This document shows, in pieces, positions 16,888 to 25,967 of a stretch of 64,000 nt of DNA. Origin of the DNA: Pseudomonadota bacterium (lineage in GTDB: Bacteria > Pseudomonadota > Gammaproteobacteria > Competibacterales > Competibacteraceae); the NCBI GenBank assembly GCA_022709365.1, contig JAKLIY010000004.1, positions 62,001 through 126,000 on the forward strand, in the 5' to 3' direction. Under the pieces are notes generated by a model, which was given only the letters and a program-made list of their open reading frames with translations, ran no database searches and had not been told where the DNA came from. Within the stretch, counting starts at the first letter, position 1. The number at the start of each line of letters is the position of its first letter. Made by a program: the position numbers and the translations under genes.

Positions 16888-17340
16888 ATGCCGCAATCCC
16901 TTGCCCGCCTTTATATTCACTTGGTTTTCAGTACGAAATACCGTCAGCCATTTTTAACCGACGCTATCCGCGAATCCCTTCATGCCTATATGGCTATGGT
17001 GATGGATAACCTGGGATGCCAGGCGCTGCTTATCAATTCCATCGAAGATCATATTCACATTCTCTTTGAACTGAGTCGCACGATTGCCGTCAGCCAAGCC
17101 GTCGAAAAGGTCAAGACGGTTTCTTCAAGATGGATGAAAACACAGGGGGATGAATGGACTGGCTTTACCTGGCAGGCCGGCTACGGCGCATTCACCGTGA
17201 GCGCCTCGAATGTGCAGATGGTGCGCAACTATGTAGAAAACCAGCGTGAACACCATCGCCTGCAATCTTTCCAGGATGAGTACCGGGCATTTCTCGATAA
17301 ACACGAGGTGGCTTACGATGAACGGTATATCTGGGATTAA
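16888..17340 (+). mobile_element. RAYT/IS200-type Y1 transposase (HUH superfamily)
   Basis: The 150-residue protein is a single-strand-acting tyrosine transposase of the IS200/RAYT group. It has LYIHLVFSTKYR at the N-terminus, the metal-binding HUH motif H55-I-H57 in EDHIHILFEL, and the catalytic Tyr115 in MVRNYVENQREHH. The ATG at 16888 is used; upstream in-frame codons come from the adjacent repeat. RAYT proteins are thought to spread REP palindromes, which matches the four palindromic units directly upstream. It separates cas6 from the rest of the CRISPR locus. Confidence 0.85.
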
Positions 17341-17345
17341 AGGGG

Positions 17346-17378
17346 TTGACAGGCTTATCCTGAAACCAGCGTTATCAT
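17346..17378 (+). promoter_or_regulatory. Possible cas6 promoter
   Basis: A perfect -35 hexamer TTGACA at 17346-17351 lies between the transposase stop and cas6. A candidate -10 (GTTATC/TTATCA around 17371-17377) sits 19-20 bases on, which is longer than ideal. It would let cas6 be transcribed independently of the array and transposase. Confidence 0.4.
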
Positions 17379-17395
17379 CCGCCGAGACCGCAGCA

Positions 17396-18352
17396 ATGAC
17401 CGTTTCCAACCCCATTCCCGTCATCACCCTCCCGCTTACCGTCTCCCGTTACCGACTCCATTTCATCGCCCAAGAACCGCTGCGCCTGCCCGCCTACGCC
17501 GGTTCCGCCTGGCGCGGCGCATTCGGCCACGCGCTCAAGCGACTGGTTTGCGTCACCCACGAACCGCATTGCCCCGACTGCCTGCTCTACCGCTCCTGCA
17601 GTTACCCCTATCTGTTCGAGACCCCACCCGACCCGGCCATTGCCCTGTTGCGCAAATACCCTGCCGCGCCCCATCCCTTTCTGCTGCACCCGCCCGCCGA
17701 CACCCGCCGACCCCTGACGGAAGGCGAAGAAACTTTGCTGGATTTAACCCTGTTCGGCCACGGTCACCGCTACCTGCCCTACATCATCCATGCCCTCGAC
17801 CAAGCGGCCGCACGAGGACTGGGAACCCACCGGGGACGACTGGCGCTGGCGGCAGTCGAGCAGCAGGTGGCAACCGGCTGGACGCCGATCTACCAGCCCG
17901 ACGGGCCGCTAACGCTCCAGCCGCCGCACATTCCTGAACCGCCGCCCTGCCCGGAGCGGCTGACGCTCCGCATCGACACACCATTGCGGTTAGCAGTGGA
18001 CAACGATCACATCACCCCGGACACCTTTCGTTTTACCCACCTGTTCGGCAGCCTGCTGCGGCGCGTCTCGCTACTGATCGCCTTTCACGGCGACGCGCCC
18101 TTGACAACCGACTTCGCTGTCCTGGCGCGGGCGGCAGACGCCATTCCCCTGATCACCACTCGACTGCGCTGGCGCGACTGGAATCGCTACTCCTCACGCC
18201 AGCGCAACACCGTGCCGATGGGTGGACTGGTCGGCGAAATCGAACTGAACGGCGGCGGATTGGAACCCTTCTGGCCCTGGTTGTGGCTCGGCCAATGGAC
18301 ACACGCCGGCAAAGGCGCTGTGATGGGACTGGGCGGGTATCGGATCGATTAG
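17396..18352 (+). CDS. cas6: Cas6 pre-crRNA processing endoribonuclease
   Basis: Cas6 cuts the array transcript within each repeat to release crRNAs. The 318-residue protein has a RAMP-type N-terminus (YRLHFIAQEPLRLPAYAGSAWRGAFGHAL), a cysteine cluster (CVTHEPHCPDCLLYRSC, about residues 55-71) as in the Cas6 family with a C-terminal Cas6 domain, and the closing glycine-rich RAMP motif GKGAVMGLGGYRI. The ATG at 17396 fits this N-terminus; the open frame extends further upstream into the transposase gene. It is the only cas gene on the far side of the array. Confidence 0.88.
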   Translation: MTVSNPIPVITLPLTVSRYRLHFIAQEPLRLPAYAGSAWRGAFGHALKRLVCVTHEPHCPDCLLYRSCSYPYLFETPPDPAIALLRKYPAAPHPFLLHPPADTRRPLTEGEETLLDLTLFGHGHRYLPYIIHALDQAAARGLGTHRGRLALAAVEQQVATGWTPIYQPDGPLTLQPPHIPEPPPCPERLTLRIDTPLRLAVDNDHITPDTFRFTHLFGSLLRRVSLLIAFHGDAPLTTDFAVLARAADAIPLITTRLRWRDWNRYSSRQRNTVPMGGLVGEIELNGGGLEPFWPWLWLGQWTHAGKGAVMGLGGYRID

Positions 18353-18416
18353 TTATAAATTTATGGTGAAAAAATACTTTATTTGCATATCGCAGCAGTG
18401 GTAACTTGACGCCCAG

Positions 18417-18442
18417 CCCCGCTCCCTCCGGGGGAGTGGGGG
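18417..18442. terminator. Hairpin between cas6 and sulfite reductase gene
   Basis: CCCCGCTCCC and GGGAGTGGGG pair with one mismatch around a short loop. There is no strong U-run, so it may be an intergenic palindrome rather than an efficient terminator. Confidence 0.45.
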
Positions 18443-18467
18443 AACTTCAGGCGGAGATCGACACGCG

Positions 18468-20168
18468 ATGTATCAATACGACTACTACGATCAGACGCTC
18501 GTCGACGAGCGGGTGGCCCAGTACCGGGGCCAGGTGCAGCGCTATCTGGCCGGCGAACTGACCGACGACGAATTCCGCCCGCTGCGCTTGATGAACGGCC
18601 TCTACCTGCAACGCCACGCGCCGATGTTGCGGGTCGCCATTCCCTACGGCTTGCTGTCCTCCCGGCAACTGCGCGCCCTGGCCCACATCGCCCGCCGTTA
18701 TGATCAAGGCTACGGCCATTTCACCACCCGCCAGAACATTCAATACAACTGGCCGAAGCTGGAAGACACGCCGGACATTCTCGCCGAACTGGCCGAGGTG
18801 CAGATGCACGCCATTCAGACCAGCGGCAACTGCATCCGCAACGTCACCGCCGACCATCTCTCCGGGGTCGCGCCGGACGAAATCGAAGACCCGCGCATTT
18901 ACTGCGAAATCATCCGCCAGTGGTCCACGTTCCACCCGGAATTTTCCTACCTGCCGCGCAAATTCAAAATCGCTGTGACCGGGGCCGCCCACGACCGCGC
19001 CGCCGCCCAGGTCCACGACATCGGTTTAAACCTGTTGCGGAATAAACAGGGCGACCTCGGCTTCCGCGTGCTGGTCGGCGGCGGGCTGGGCCGCACCCCG
19101 CTCATCGGTCGGGTCATCCGCGAATTTTTGCCGCAGCGCGACCTGTTGACTTACCTGGAAGCGATTCTGCGGGTCTACAACCAGCACGGCCGCCGCGACA
19201 ATATCTACAAGGCCCGCATCAAAATTCTGGTCAAGGCGCTGGGCGCTGAGAAATTCCGCGAGCAGGTCGAAGCCGAGTGGGCGCAGATCAGAAATTCCGG
19301 GCTGGCCCTCGATCCTGCTGAGGTCGAACGGGTGCGCCGCTACTTCGCTCCGCCGCCCTATGCCGCCGACGCCATCGACGATCTCAGCTTCACGCAATGG
19401 CTCAAGGCGGATCAGCCGTTCGCGGCTTGGGTCAAACACAACGTCGCTGCGCACAAGGTCGCCGGTTACCGCAATGTGTTCGTGGCCTTGAAAGATCCGG
19501 GCGTCGCGCCGGGCGACATCACGGCGGACCAGATGGACGCGGTGGCTGATCTCGCCGACCGCTACAGCTTCGGCATGATCCGCTCCACCCATCACCAGAA
19601 CCTGTTGCTGGCCGATGTGCGCCAGGCCGATCTCTACCCGCTGTGGCATGCGCTGCACGGTCTGAAACTGGCCGCGCCGGTGATCGGCACGCTGGCGGAT
19701 ATGATCTGCTGCCCCGGCCTGGATTTTTGCAGCCTGGCCAACGCCAGTTCAATTTCTATTGCTCACCAGATCAACGAAAAGTTCGATCAGCTCGACTATC
19801 TCTACGACCTTGGCGATCTGCGCCTCAACATGTCCGGCTGCATGAACGCTTGCGGCCACCACCATGTCGGCCACATCGGCATTCTCGGCGTCGATAAGAA
19901 AGGCGAGGAGTGGTATCAGATTTCGCTGGGCGGTTCGTCGGAAAATGATGTGGCGCTGGGCGATATTCTCGGTCCTTCCGTGCCGAAAACCGAAGTCGCC
20001 AACACCCTCGAACGCCTCTTGCAGGTTTATGTGGAACGGCGTGAAGACGGCGAACGGTTCCTTGACACGTTCCGCAGAATTGGCCTGGAGCCGTTTCGCA
20101 CCCGGGCCTATGCGCCGGGCAGTCGGGAAGCCAAACAGGAGGCCCAGCGCTATGCCGTCGGTTATTAA
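18468..20168 (+). CDS. cysI: Siroheme-dependent sulfite/nitrite reductase (CysI-type)
   Basis: Catalyses six-electron reduction of sulfite to sulfide (or nitrite to ammonia). The 566-residue protein has the two-fold repeated ferredoxin-like/siroheme domain: HFTTRQNIQYNWPKL and TSGNCIRNVTADHLSG early, and the Fe4S4-siroheme ligands C415-x5-C421 (CPGLDFC) and C458-x3-C462 (CMNAC) late. The partner gene downstream (DUF934) is typical of assimilatory sulfite reductase operons, favouring sulfite as substrate. It marks the return to core genome after the CRISPR locus. Confidence 0.88.
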   Translation: MYQYDYYDQTLVDERVAQYRGQVQRYLAGELTDDEFRPLRLMNGLYLQRHAPMLRVAIPYGLLSSRQLRALAHIARRYDQGYGHFTTRQNIQYNWPKLEDTPDILAELAEVQMHAIQTSGNCIRNVTADHLSGVAPDEIEDPRIYCEIIRQWSTFHPEFSYLPRKFKIAVTGAAHDRAAAQVHDIGLNLLRNKQGDLGFRVLVGGGLGRTPLIGRVIREFLPQRDLLTYLEAILRVYNQHGRRDNIYKARIKILVKALGAEKFREQVEAEWAQIRNSGLALDPAEVERVRRYFAPPPYAADAIDDLSFTQWLKADQPFAAWVKHNVAAHKVAGYRNVFVALKDPGVAPGDITADQMDAVADLADRYSFGMIRSTHHQNLLLADVRQADLYPLWHALHGLKLAAPVIGTLADMICCPGLDFCSLANASSISIAHQINEKFDQLDYLYDLGDLRLNMSGCMNACGHHHVGHIGILGVDKKGEEWYQISLGGSSENDVALGDILGPSVPKTEVANTLERLLQVYVERREDGERFLDTFRRIGLEPFRTRAYAPGSREAKQEAQRYAVGY

Positions 20169-20637
20169 AAACCGGCAGATTGTCGAGGATCACTGGCAAC
20201 CGGTCGCGGACGACGCCGAATTGCCCGCCGGGCCGGTGATCGTTTCTCAAACTCGCTGGCAACAGGAACGAGTGGCGTTGCGGGAACGGGGCGAACCGGT
20301 CGGCGTGCGGTTGCCCAACACCGCCAATGTCGCTGAGTTGGCCGACGATTTGCCGGCGCTGGCGCTGGTGGTGCTGGAATTTCCCAAATTTGCCGATGGC
20401 CGCGCCTATTCGCAGGCTCGCCTGTTGCGGGAACGGTATGGCTATCGGGGGGAAATCCGCGCAACCGGCGATGTGTTGCGCGATCAGCTCTTTTTCATGA
20501 CCCGCAGCGGTTTCGATGCGTTTGAACTGAGAGCTGACCGCAATCTGGAAGATGCGCTGGAAGCTTTTAATGATTTCAGTGAGAGTTACCAGCCCGCCGC
20601 CGATCAACCCTTGCCACTGTATCGGCGGGGGCGGTAG
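20152..20637 (+). CDS. DUF934 protein, sulfite reductase accessory
   Basis: The 161-residue protein of the DUF934 family has LPLYRRGR at the C-terminus and the conserved core VVLEFPKFADGRAYSQARLLRERYGYRGEIRA (about residues 77-108). The family accompanies CysI-type reductases in proteobacteria; its biochemical role is not established. The ATG at 20152 lies within the last 17 bases of cysI in another frame, so translation is probably coupled. It converges on the PP2C gene, with 4 bp between the stops. Confidence 0.8.
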   Translation: MPSVIKNRQIVEDHWQPVADDAELPAGPVIVSQTRWQQERVALRERGEPVGVRLPNTANVAELADDLPALALVVLEFPKFADGRAYSQARLLRERYGYRGEIRATGDVLRDQLFFMTRSGFDAFELRADRNLEDALEAFNDFSESYQPAADQPLPLYRRGR

Positions 20638-20641
20638 GTCA

Positions 20642-21472
20642 TCATTGTAAATACCAATCTGGCGGAATCGGATCTTCCAGCGCTTCCAAACCCCCGCTGA
20701 CGCCACCGGCATTTTCGCCAGCGGCTTCCGCCGGGTCACCGTCGATGTTCACGACAATGGTCGTGACGTTATCGTTGGCGTCGCGCATGAGGGCCAGGTG
20801 AATGAACGCCTTGACGGCTTCCTGGCAATTGTGATTGCTGTGCGCGAGCAGGCGGGCGATTTCCTCATCAGGGACGGTCTTGTTCAGGCCATCGCTGCAC
20901 AGCAGGAACAGATCGCCAATCTGCAAGGGGTACACCACTTCATCGATTTGCAGATCGTCCGCCGAACCGACCGCCCGTGTGATCACATTGGCCAGAGGAT
21001 GGCGATGCGCTTCTTCGGGGGTGAGCAGCCCCTGATCGACCAGTTCCTGCACATGGCTATGGTCGCGGGTCAGTTGTTCGAGTTGACCATTCCGCAGCCG
21101 GTAGATGCGGCTGTCGCCCACCCACAGACAGGCGCACTGATGTTCGTGGGCCAGCAGCACCACCACCGTGCTGCCGATGGTGCGATGCTGGTAGTGCTGG
21201 GCTGACTCCTCGCGCAAGCGCCGATTGACGTCGTATAACGCTTCCCGCACCGAGTTCAGGAAATCCGGCCAGGTGAGCGGGAGCGGAATCTCCTGCAAGG
21301 TTTCGACAATCATCTGACTGGCGACATCGCCGGCCTCGTGACCACCCATCCCGTCGGCGACCGCCCACAGGCCCAGTTCCGGCATCGCCAGGCAAGCGTC
21401 CTCGTTAATCGCTCTGACCATGCCCACATGGCTGCGGCCCGCGGATGACCAGCGAAAAGTTGATTTACTCAT
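20642..21472 (-). CDS. pppA: PppA-type PP2C Ser/Thr phosphatase of T6SS
   Basis: PP2C-family phosphatase that in P. aeruginosa HSI-I reverses threonine phosphorylation of Fha and switches the T6SS off. All PP2C motifs are visible in the 276 residues: RAINEDA, VADGMGGHEAGDVAS, TIGSTVVVLL, WVGDSRIYRL, DGLNKTVPDEEI and NDNVTTIVV. It is the last gene of the leftward T6SS arm and overlaps tagF by 4 bp. The matching kinase PpkA is not in the window. Confidence 0.87.
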   Translation of the reverse strand: MSKSTFRWSSAGRSHVGMVRAINEDACLAMPELGLWAVADGMGGHEAGDVASQMIVETLQEIPLPLTWPDFLNSVREALYDVNRRLREESAQHYQHRTIGSTVVVLLAHEHQCACLWVGDSRIYRLRNGQLEQLTRDHSHVQELVDQGLLTPEEAHRHPLANVITRAVGSADDLQIDEVVYPLQIGDLFLLCSDGLNKTVPDEEIARLLAHSNHNCQEAVKAFIHLALMRDANDNVTTIVVNIDGDPAEAAGENAGGVSGGLEALEDPIPPDWYLQ

Positions 21473-22248
21473 AATGACGCCTCCTCGGCGGCGGATGACT
21501 CGTCCGGAACGACGAAGCCGGCGAGCGGTTTTTTATTCCAACCACATTTTTCCCAATCACCGGCCAGCAGCGCCGCAAACCCCTCAATGGGCGGCAGGCC
21601 ATCGCAAATGAGCAGACAACGGGCGATGCAGTCAGAGCCTTCAGTCCACCACAGGCTGGGCCGGGCAAATGCCCGACGGAGCAAATAGCTCGCCAGCGCC
21701 GGCGCTGTTCGGGACAGATTCAGCGCATCCGGCAATGAACAATGCCAGGCTTTGCCCATCGGTGGACCGCTTGCAGCAAAGCCGGCGTCCGGCGGCGCGC
21801 CCAGCGCATTGACCCGCTGACTGAATTCCTCCAAATCCAGCGCATCCTGCTCCAGCGCCGCCAGGGCGAGTTGCTCGGCCTGCTGAAACCAGGCTTCGCC
21901 CACGGTGGGCAGCGTCACCAACGGCCAGTCCGGCGTCAGCGATGCGGCGACGACCAGTGGATAATAGCGATTGACCCGATCTACGCTGGGCATCAATACG
22001 CCCGCATAGCCCGCTGGCCCGCACAGGCCATCGCTGAGCGCGAATCGCCAGATCGGACTGATGCAGTAAGCGTCGCGCCAGGCTTCACCCAACTGGTTGC
22101 GGCTTTGCGCAATCGCCCCCTGCAGCCAGCCATCCCAGGGTTCCAGAAAGCTTTTGGGCAGATAGCGGCCGATAAAGTCACCCCGACTGGGCAACTTGCC
22201 GAAGAATCCCGTGGTCGGTCGGTCGAGTGTCAGAGTTGATCCGGGCAC
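21469..22248 (-). CDS. tagF: TagF, T6SS regulatory protein
   Basis: TagF proteins repress T6SS post-translationally in the threonine phosphorylation system. The 259-residue protein has the diagnostic start TTGFFGKLPSRGDFIGRYLP and then WDGWLQGAIAQSR and DRVNRYYPLVV. It overlaps tssM upstream (19 bp) and pppA downstream (4 bp), the same order as tssM-tagF-pppA in P. aeruginosa HSI-I. Confidence 0.9.
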   Translation of the reverse strand: MPGSTLTLDRPTTGFFGKLPSRGDFIGRYLPKSFLEPWDGWLQGAIAQSRNQLGEAWRDAYCISPIWRFALSDGLCGPAGYAGVLMPSVDRVNRYYPLVVAASLTPDWPLVTLPTVGEAWFQQAEQLALAALEQDALDLEEFSQRVNALGAPPDAGFAASGPPMGKAWHCSLPDALNLSRTAPALASYLLRRAFARPSLWWTEGSDCIARCLLICDGLPPIEGFAALLAGDWEKCGWNKKPLAGFVVPDESSAAEEASL

Positions 22249-25200
22249 CGAAATCCCTCCAGTTCCCGTAGGCGAAACGGGTTGGAACCGCCGGGCATCC
22301 GCAATTCGTAAATGGCCTGTTGTCCGCTCAATTGAAACGTGACGCGAAATTGGTTGGCTCCCGTAGGTTGAATCTGTGCCTGATCGAGAATTTTAAACCA
22401 GGCCCAGGGGCCGGTTTCATTGAGCGGTGGGGTGCCGCCCGCCGGCAGGAATTCCAGCCGGGCCTGGCCGGAGGCCCCGGTCCATTGCAGATCGACGCCT
22501 CGGGCCGGCTGACCGGGGCTGTAACTCAGCGTCTGACCATCCACTCCAATCACCACCTGGCTGGCGCCGCCGCTGATCTGAATCGGAACCAACTGAAAGC
22601 GCACGAGCGGGGTTGGACTGTTGCCAGGGAAGAAGGCATTGCGGATCACGGCAGCGCGCTGGAAGGCTTGCAGGGCGTCCGGGCTGATGCTCTGTTCCGG
22701 ACCCGTCGGGCCACGCCAGGTCCAATTGCCTGACGAGGTGTCAACATAGGGTTTGAGCGACTGCTGAAAGAACGTGTCCATGAGGCCATTCGGGCCAAAA
22801 AAGCGGCTGAAAGCGGCGAGCGTCACATCTGGCGGTCCCGACACCGTGGTGCGGCTGACGCCAGCGCCAGAATCCGGATTGACCCATTGAATGGTATTGG
22901 CCGGAACGGTGCTGGCGCCGCTGGGCGGGCCGCCGGTCCATTGGATGGAACTGCGCGCTAATGGGTAACGGCCGTTCAGATTATCCTGAAAAAAGGCTGC
23001 CGCTTTTACCGTCTGCCATTGGGCGTTCAGCCGGTCGCGCGGGCTGCGGACGATATCGGCGCTGTCCTGGGCCAGTTTATTCAACAAGGTGTTAAACGGT
23101 GGCGGCTTGCGGGCGGCGTCCACCTGTAACTGGTTGACGACCGTACTGATCTGGTCTTTGAGATTTTGCGGGATGCTGCCATCGGCGCTGGCTTCCCGGG
23201 CACGGGCGATGGCGTTCATGTGGCTGTAGACGTCGTTGAGGATCGAGACGGTTTTATCGAAGGGGGGAATCGTCCCCTCAGCGCCCTTGGTTTCGTTACG
23301 GTATTGAGCGCTGAAGGCGGATAGCCGGGGGTCGAGCGCGCAGGGTTGGATGGCGACTGCACTGGCGGCTTTGCTATCGCCAAGGATGCCGGCGATCCGG
23401 TCCTTTAATGAGGGATCGGCCGCCTTGCCCGCGTCCGGCGCGGGTGGCGGTTGATCCAGTGCGGTTTCACGGGCGACGGTAATGATCAGGGTCCGCAGCG
23501 GCGAGGCCGGCGCAGACAGCACCTGCAGGAGGTCCAGCGCCGCCTCCAGGGTATTGAACGGCTTGATTTGGACATCCGCCAGCAGGGTCTGCCACTGTTG
23601 AAAAAAGTCGCCCAGATACAGCCGACAGATCTCATCGGCGACCCGTTGTTGGTCAGCGGGATTGGCCGAGATTTGCACCGCCGGGCCGAAGATCCAGCTT
23701 TCATCCGCCAGTTGCCCGATCAGTCTCGGGTTGGCGTTGAGAAAAAAAGGGTAATAACCCGCGTAAGTGTACAGGCCAGGAACGCCAACGTTCAGGGGCT
23801 GGCCGCTTTTGCGGTCGAACACGCGCGGCGCATCCGGACCGGCAGCGATCGTCAGACCAATGTCCGGCGGAACGCCTTCTCCGCGCTGGCTTTTCAGTCG
23901 TTCATAGATGCGTTGGGACAGGGGAACCTGGTTGAGCAGGTTGCGGGTATTCTGGATCAGTGCGTTATCCAGGGCGACGGGCGATTCCAGCGGCGCCAGC
24001 GCCAGCAGTGCCGCCAGATGAGCCGACAGTTGTTCCCGCTGCTCCCGGGTGACGTTGCGCGGCAAGTTGGCCTGCCACTCTCGCTCCATCCAGTCCTGAA
24101 CAGCCTTGGCGTCAAAGCGCTGCGGGTCATCCAGCATCAGGTAGACCTTGAGGGTATCCTGTAGCAGGCCAGGATTATTGGCGCTCTGGCGCAACCGCTC
24201 TTCCATGCGCAGCACGATACGCGGCAGGAAGGCCCGGATCAGCAGCCGTTGGTAAATGATCTGTGCTTCGCCGCCGAGTTTGTCGCCTTGGTAGAGACCA
24301 AAGCCCATCAGCCACGGGACGCCGGCGTTGCGATCATCGTAGCCACCGGGAATGGCCCGTGCGGCGTTCAGCAGGGGCAGGGCGGCGGCGGGATCTACCT
24401 GATCCGGAGACAGGGCGGTGATCTGTTTTTCGATCTCCAGCCGCTGGGTTTCTACCGCCCGCACGTACATTTCGTTGCGGGCATAGCTGGTCAGCCACAG
24501 CACGGCGGCGATCACGGTGATCAGCAGCGCTGCCGCGTAGGCCCCGCGCTGAATCCAGGCCCGCCAGCGTTCGACTTTCAAATTGGCCCCGGCAATTTCC
24601 GCCTCCGGGAAAATCACATCGCGCAGCAACCGGGTGATGAAGTAGCTGCGGCCCTTGCCGGAAAAAGCGCCGAGGTTTTGCCGGTTCAGACCGAAGGTGC
24701 TGGCCAGCGAACCCATCAGCCGGTCAATGGGCGTGCCTTCCTGGGTGCCGCTGGTCAGGTAAACGCCGCGCAGCAGCACCCGCTCCTCGTAGCGACTGGG
24801 CCGGAACACTTCCTTGAGGAATCGATCAGCAACCTGTTTGAGGGAGGCGAACTGCTGGGGGAAGGTATAGATCAGGTCGCGCCGCTGCGGATCGCGCTCG
24901 TCCTGCAGGCGCTCTACCAGCCGGTCGTTCAGGCGCTTCTCCAGCAGCTCGAATTCGGCGGTGAACCGTTCAACGACGCCTTCCGGGTCGGTGGGATCAT
25001 CCATCGGCAGGGTCATGCCCCACACCTGGGCGCGCTCTTCCTGGCCGAGATCGTTGAAGAACTCGATGAAACCGGCGATCAGGTCGGCCTTGGTGAACAG
25101 CACATAGAGCGGGAAGCGAATGCCAAAATACTCATGGAGTTCCTGGATGCGCTGCTTGATGGCGACGGCCTGGGCAGTGCGTTCTTCCTCGCTTTGCTGC

Positions 25201-25958
25201 ATGAGGTCGGACAGACTGATGGCGATGAACGCACCGTTGATGGGGCGACGGCGGCGATGCTTCTTGAGCAGATCGAGGAAGCCGCGCCAGGCGGCGCGAT
25301 CCACTTCCTCGTGGCTGTCCTGGGTGGTGTAGCGTCCGGCGGTGTCCAGTAACACGGCTTCGTCGGTAAACCACCAGTCGCAGTTGCGGGTGCCGCCGAC
25401 TCCGCGCACCTTGCCGGCGCCCAGCGGGAAGCGCAGGCCGGAGTTGATCAGCGCAGTGGTTTTGCCAGAACCGGGCGGGCCGATGATGATGTACCACGGC
25501 AACTGGTACAGGTATTGACCGCGCCCGGATTTGCCACCCAGCCGCGCTTTCTTGAGAACGGCCAGCGCTTCATTCAACCCTTCCTTGAGAGTGGAGATTT
25601 CCTCGGATGAAGCCGCTTCGCGCTCTCGCCGCTGTTGCTGCTCGCGAGCCGCTCCCTGGTCGCTGCTGGCGGCTCCGGTGGCACCAACTGCCCCGCTGCC
25701 TGACCCCGCCTGACCGGCTAGGTCAGTCAGCATTTTACCATTCTTGCGCAGGATGCTGATGTAAGCCACTAACTGGGTCAGGGCAAAGGCGCCGCCCACC
25801 GTCATGATAGTCACAATACGGCTCAGGTTCGAAGACAGCGGACTTTGGCCGGCGACGGCGATCAGCGGCCCGATGTACCAGATCAGCGCCGCGACAGCCA
25901 GCACGCCGGTAATGCCGATGAACCACCGGCTCTTGAAAAAGCTCAGGATCTTATTCAT
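22230..25958 (-). CDS. tssM: TssM (IcmF-like) T6SS inner-membrane protein
   Basis: TssM forms the trans-envelope complex with TssL and TssJ. The 1242-residue protein has two N-terminal membrane segments (about residues 12-30 and 46-69), a cytoplasmic NTPase-like domain with Walker A GPPGSGKT at 160-167, a third membrane helix (YAAALLITVIAAVLWL) and a long periplasmic C-terminal region. An Ala/Gly/Glu/Gln-rich linker lies at about 81-118. The length is typical. It lies 9 bp after tssL on the minus strand. Confidence 0.95.
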   Translation of the reverse strand: MNKILSFFKSRWFIGITGVLAVAALIWYIGPLIAVAGQSPLSSNLSRIVTIMTVGGAFALTQLVAYISILRKNGKMLTDLAGQAGSGSGAVGATGAASSDQGAAREQQQRREREAASSEEISTLKEGLNEALAVLKKARLGGKSGRGQYLYQLPWYIIIGPPGSGKTTALINSGLRFPLGAGKVRGVGGTRNCDWWFTDEAVLLDTAGRYTTQDSHEEVDRAAWRGFLDLLKKHRRRRPINGAFIAISLSDLMQQSEEERTAQAVAIKQRIQELHEYFGIRFPLYVLFTKADLIAGFIEFFNDLGQEERAQVWGMTLPMDDPTDPEGVVERFTAEFELLEKRLNDRLVERLQDERDPQRRDLIYTFPQQFASLKQVADRFLKEVFRPSRYEERVLLRGVYLTSGTQEGTPIDRLMGSLASTFGLNRQNLGAFSGKGRSYFITRLLRDVIFPEAEIAGANLKVERWRAWIQRGAYAAALLITVIAAVLWLTSYARNEMYVRAVETQRLEIEKQITALSPDQVDPAAALPLLNAARAIPGGYDDRNAGVPWLMGFGLYQGDKLGGEAQIIYQRLLIRAFLPRIVLRMEERLRQSANNPGLLQDTLKVYLMLDDPQRFDAKAVQDWMEREWQANLPRNVTREQREQLSAHLAALLALAPLESPVALDNALIQNTRNLLNQVPLSQRIYERLKSQRGEGVPPDIGLTIAAGPDAPRVFDRKSGQPLNVGVPGLYTYAGYYPFFLNANPRLIGQLADESWIFGPAVQISANPADQQRVADEICRLYLGDFFQQWQTLLADVQIKPFNTLEAALDLLQVLSAPASPLRTLIITVARETALDQPPPAPDAGKAADPSLKDRIAGILGDSKAASAVAIQPCALDPRLSAFSAQYRNETKGAEGTIPPFDKTVSILNDVYSHMNAIARAREASADGSIPQNLKDQISTVVNQLQVDAARKPPPFNTLLNKLAQDSADIVRSPRDRLNAQWQTVKAAAFFQDNLNGRYPLARSSIQWTGGPPSGASTVPANTIQWVNPDSGAGVSRTTVSGPPDVTLAAFSRFFGPNGLMDTFFQQSLKPYVDTSSGNWTWRGPTGPEQSISPDALQAFQRAAVIRNAFFPGNSPTPLVRFQLVPIQISGGASQVVIGVDGQTLSYSPGQPARGVDLQWTGASGQARLEFLPAGGTPPLNETGPWAWFKILDQAQIQPTGANQFRVTFQLSGQQAIYELRMPGGSNPFRLRELEGFRCPDQL

Positions 25959-25967
25959 GACGTCCCC

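Noticed and set aside
24249..25352. 367-codon open frame antisense to tssM
   Set aside because: It is a shadow frame produced by high-GC codon bias opposite a well-supported gene. The long frames antisense to glgB (49083-49880, 50313-51200) and tssK (27794-28822) are rejected for the same reason.
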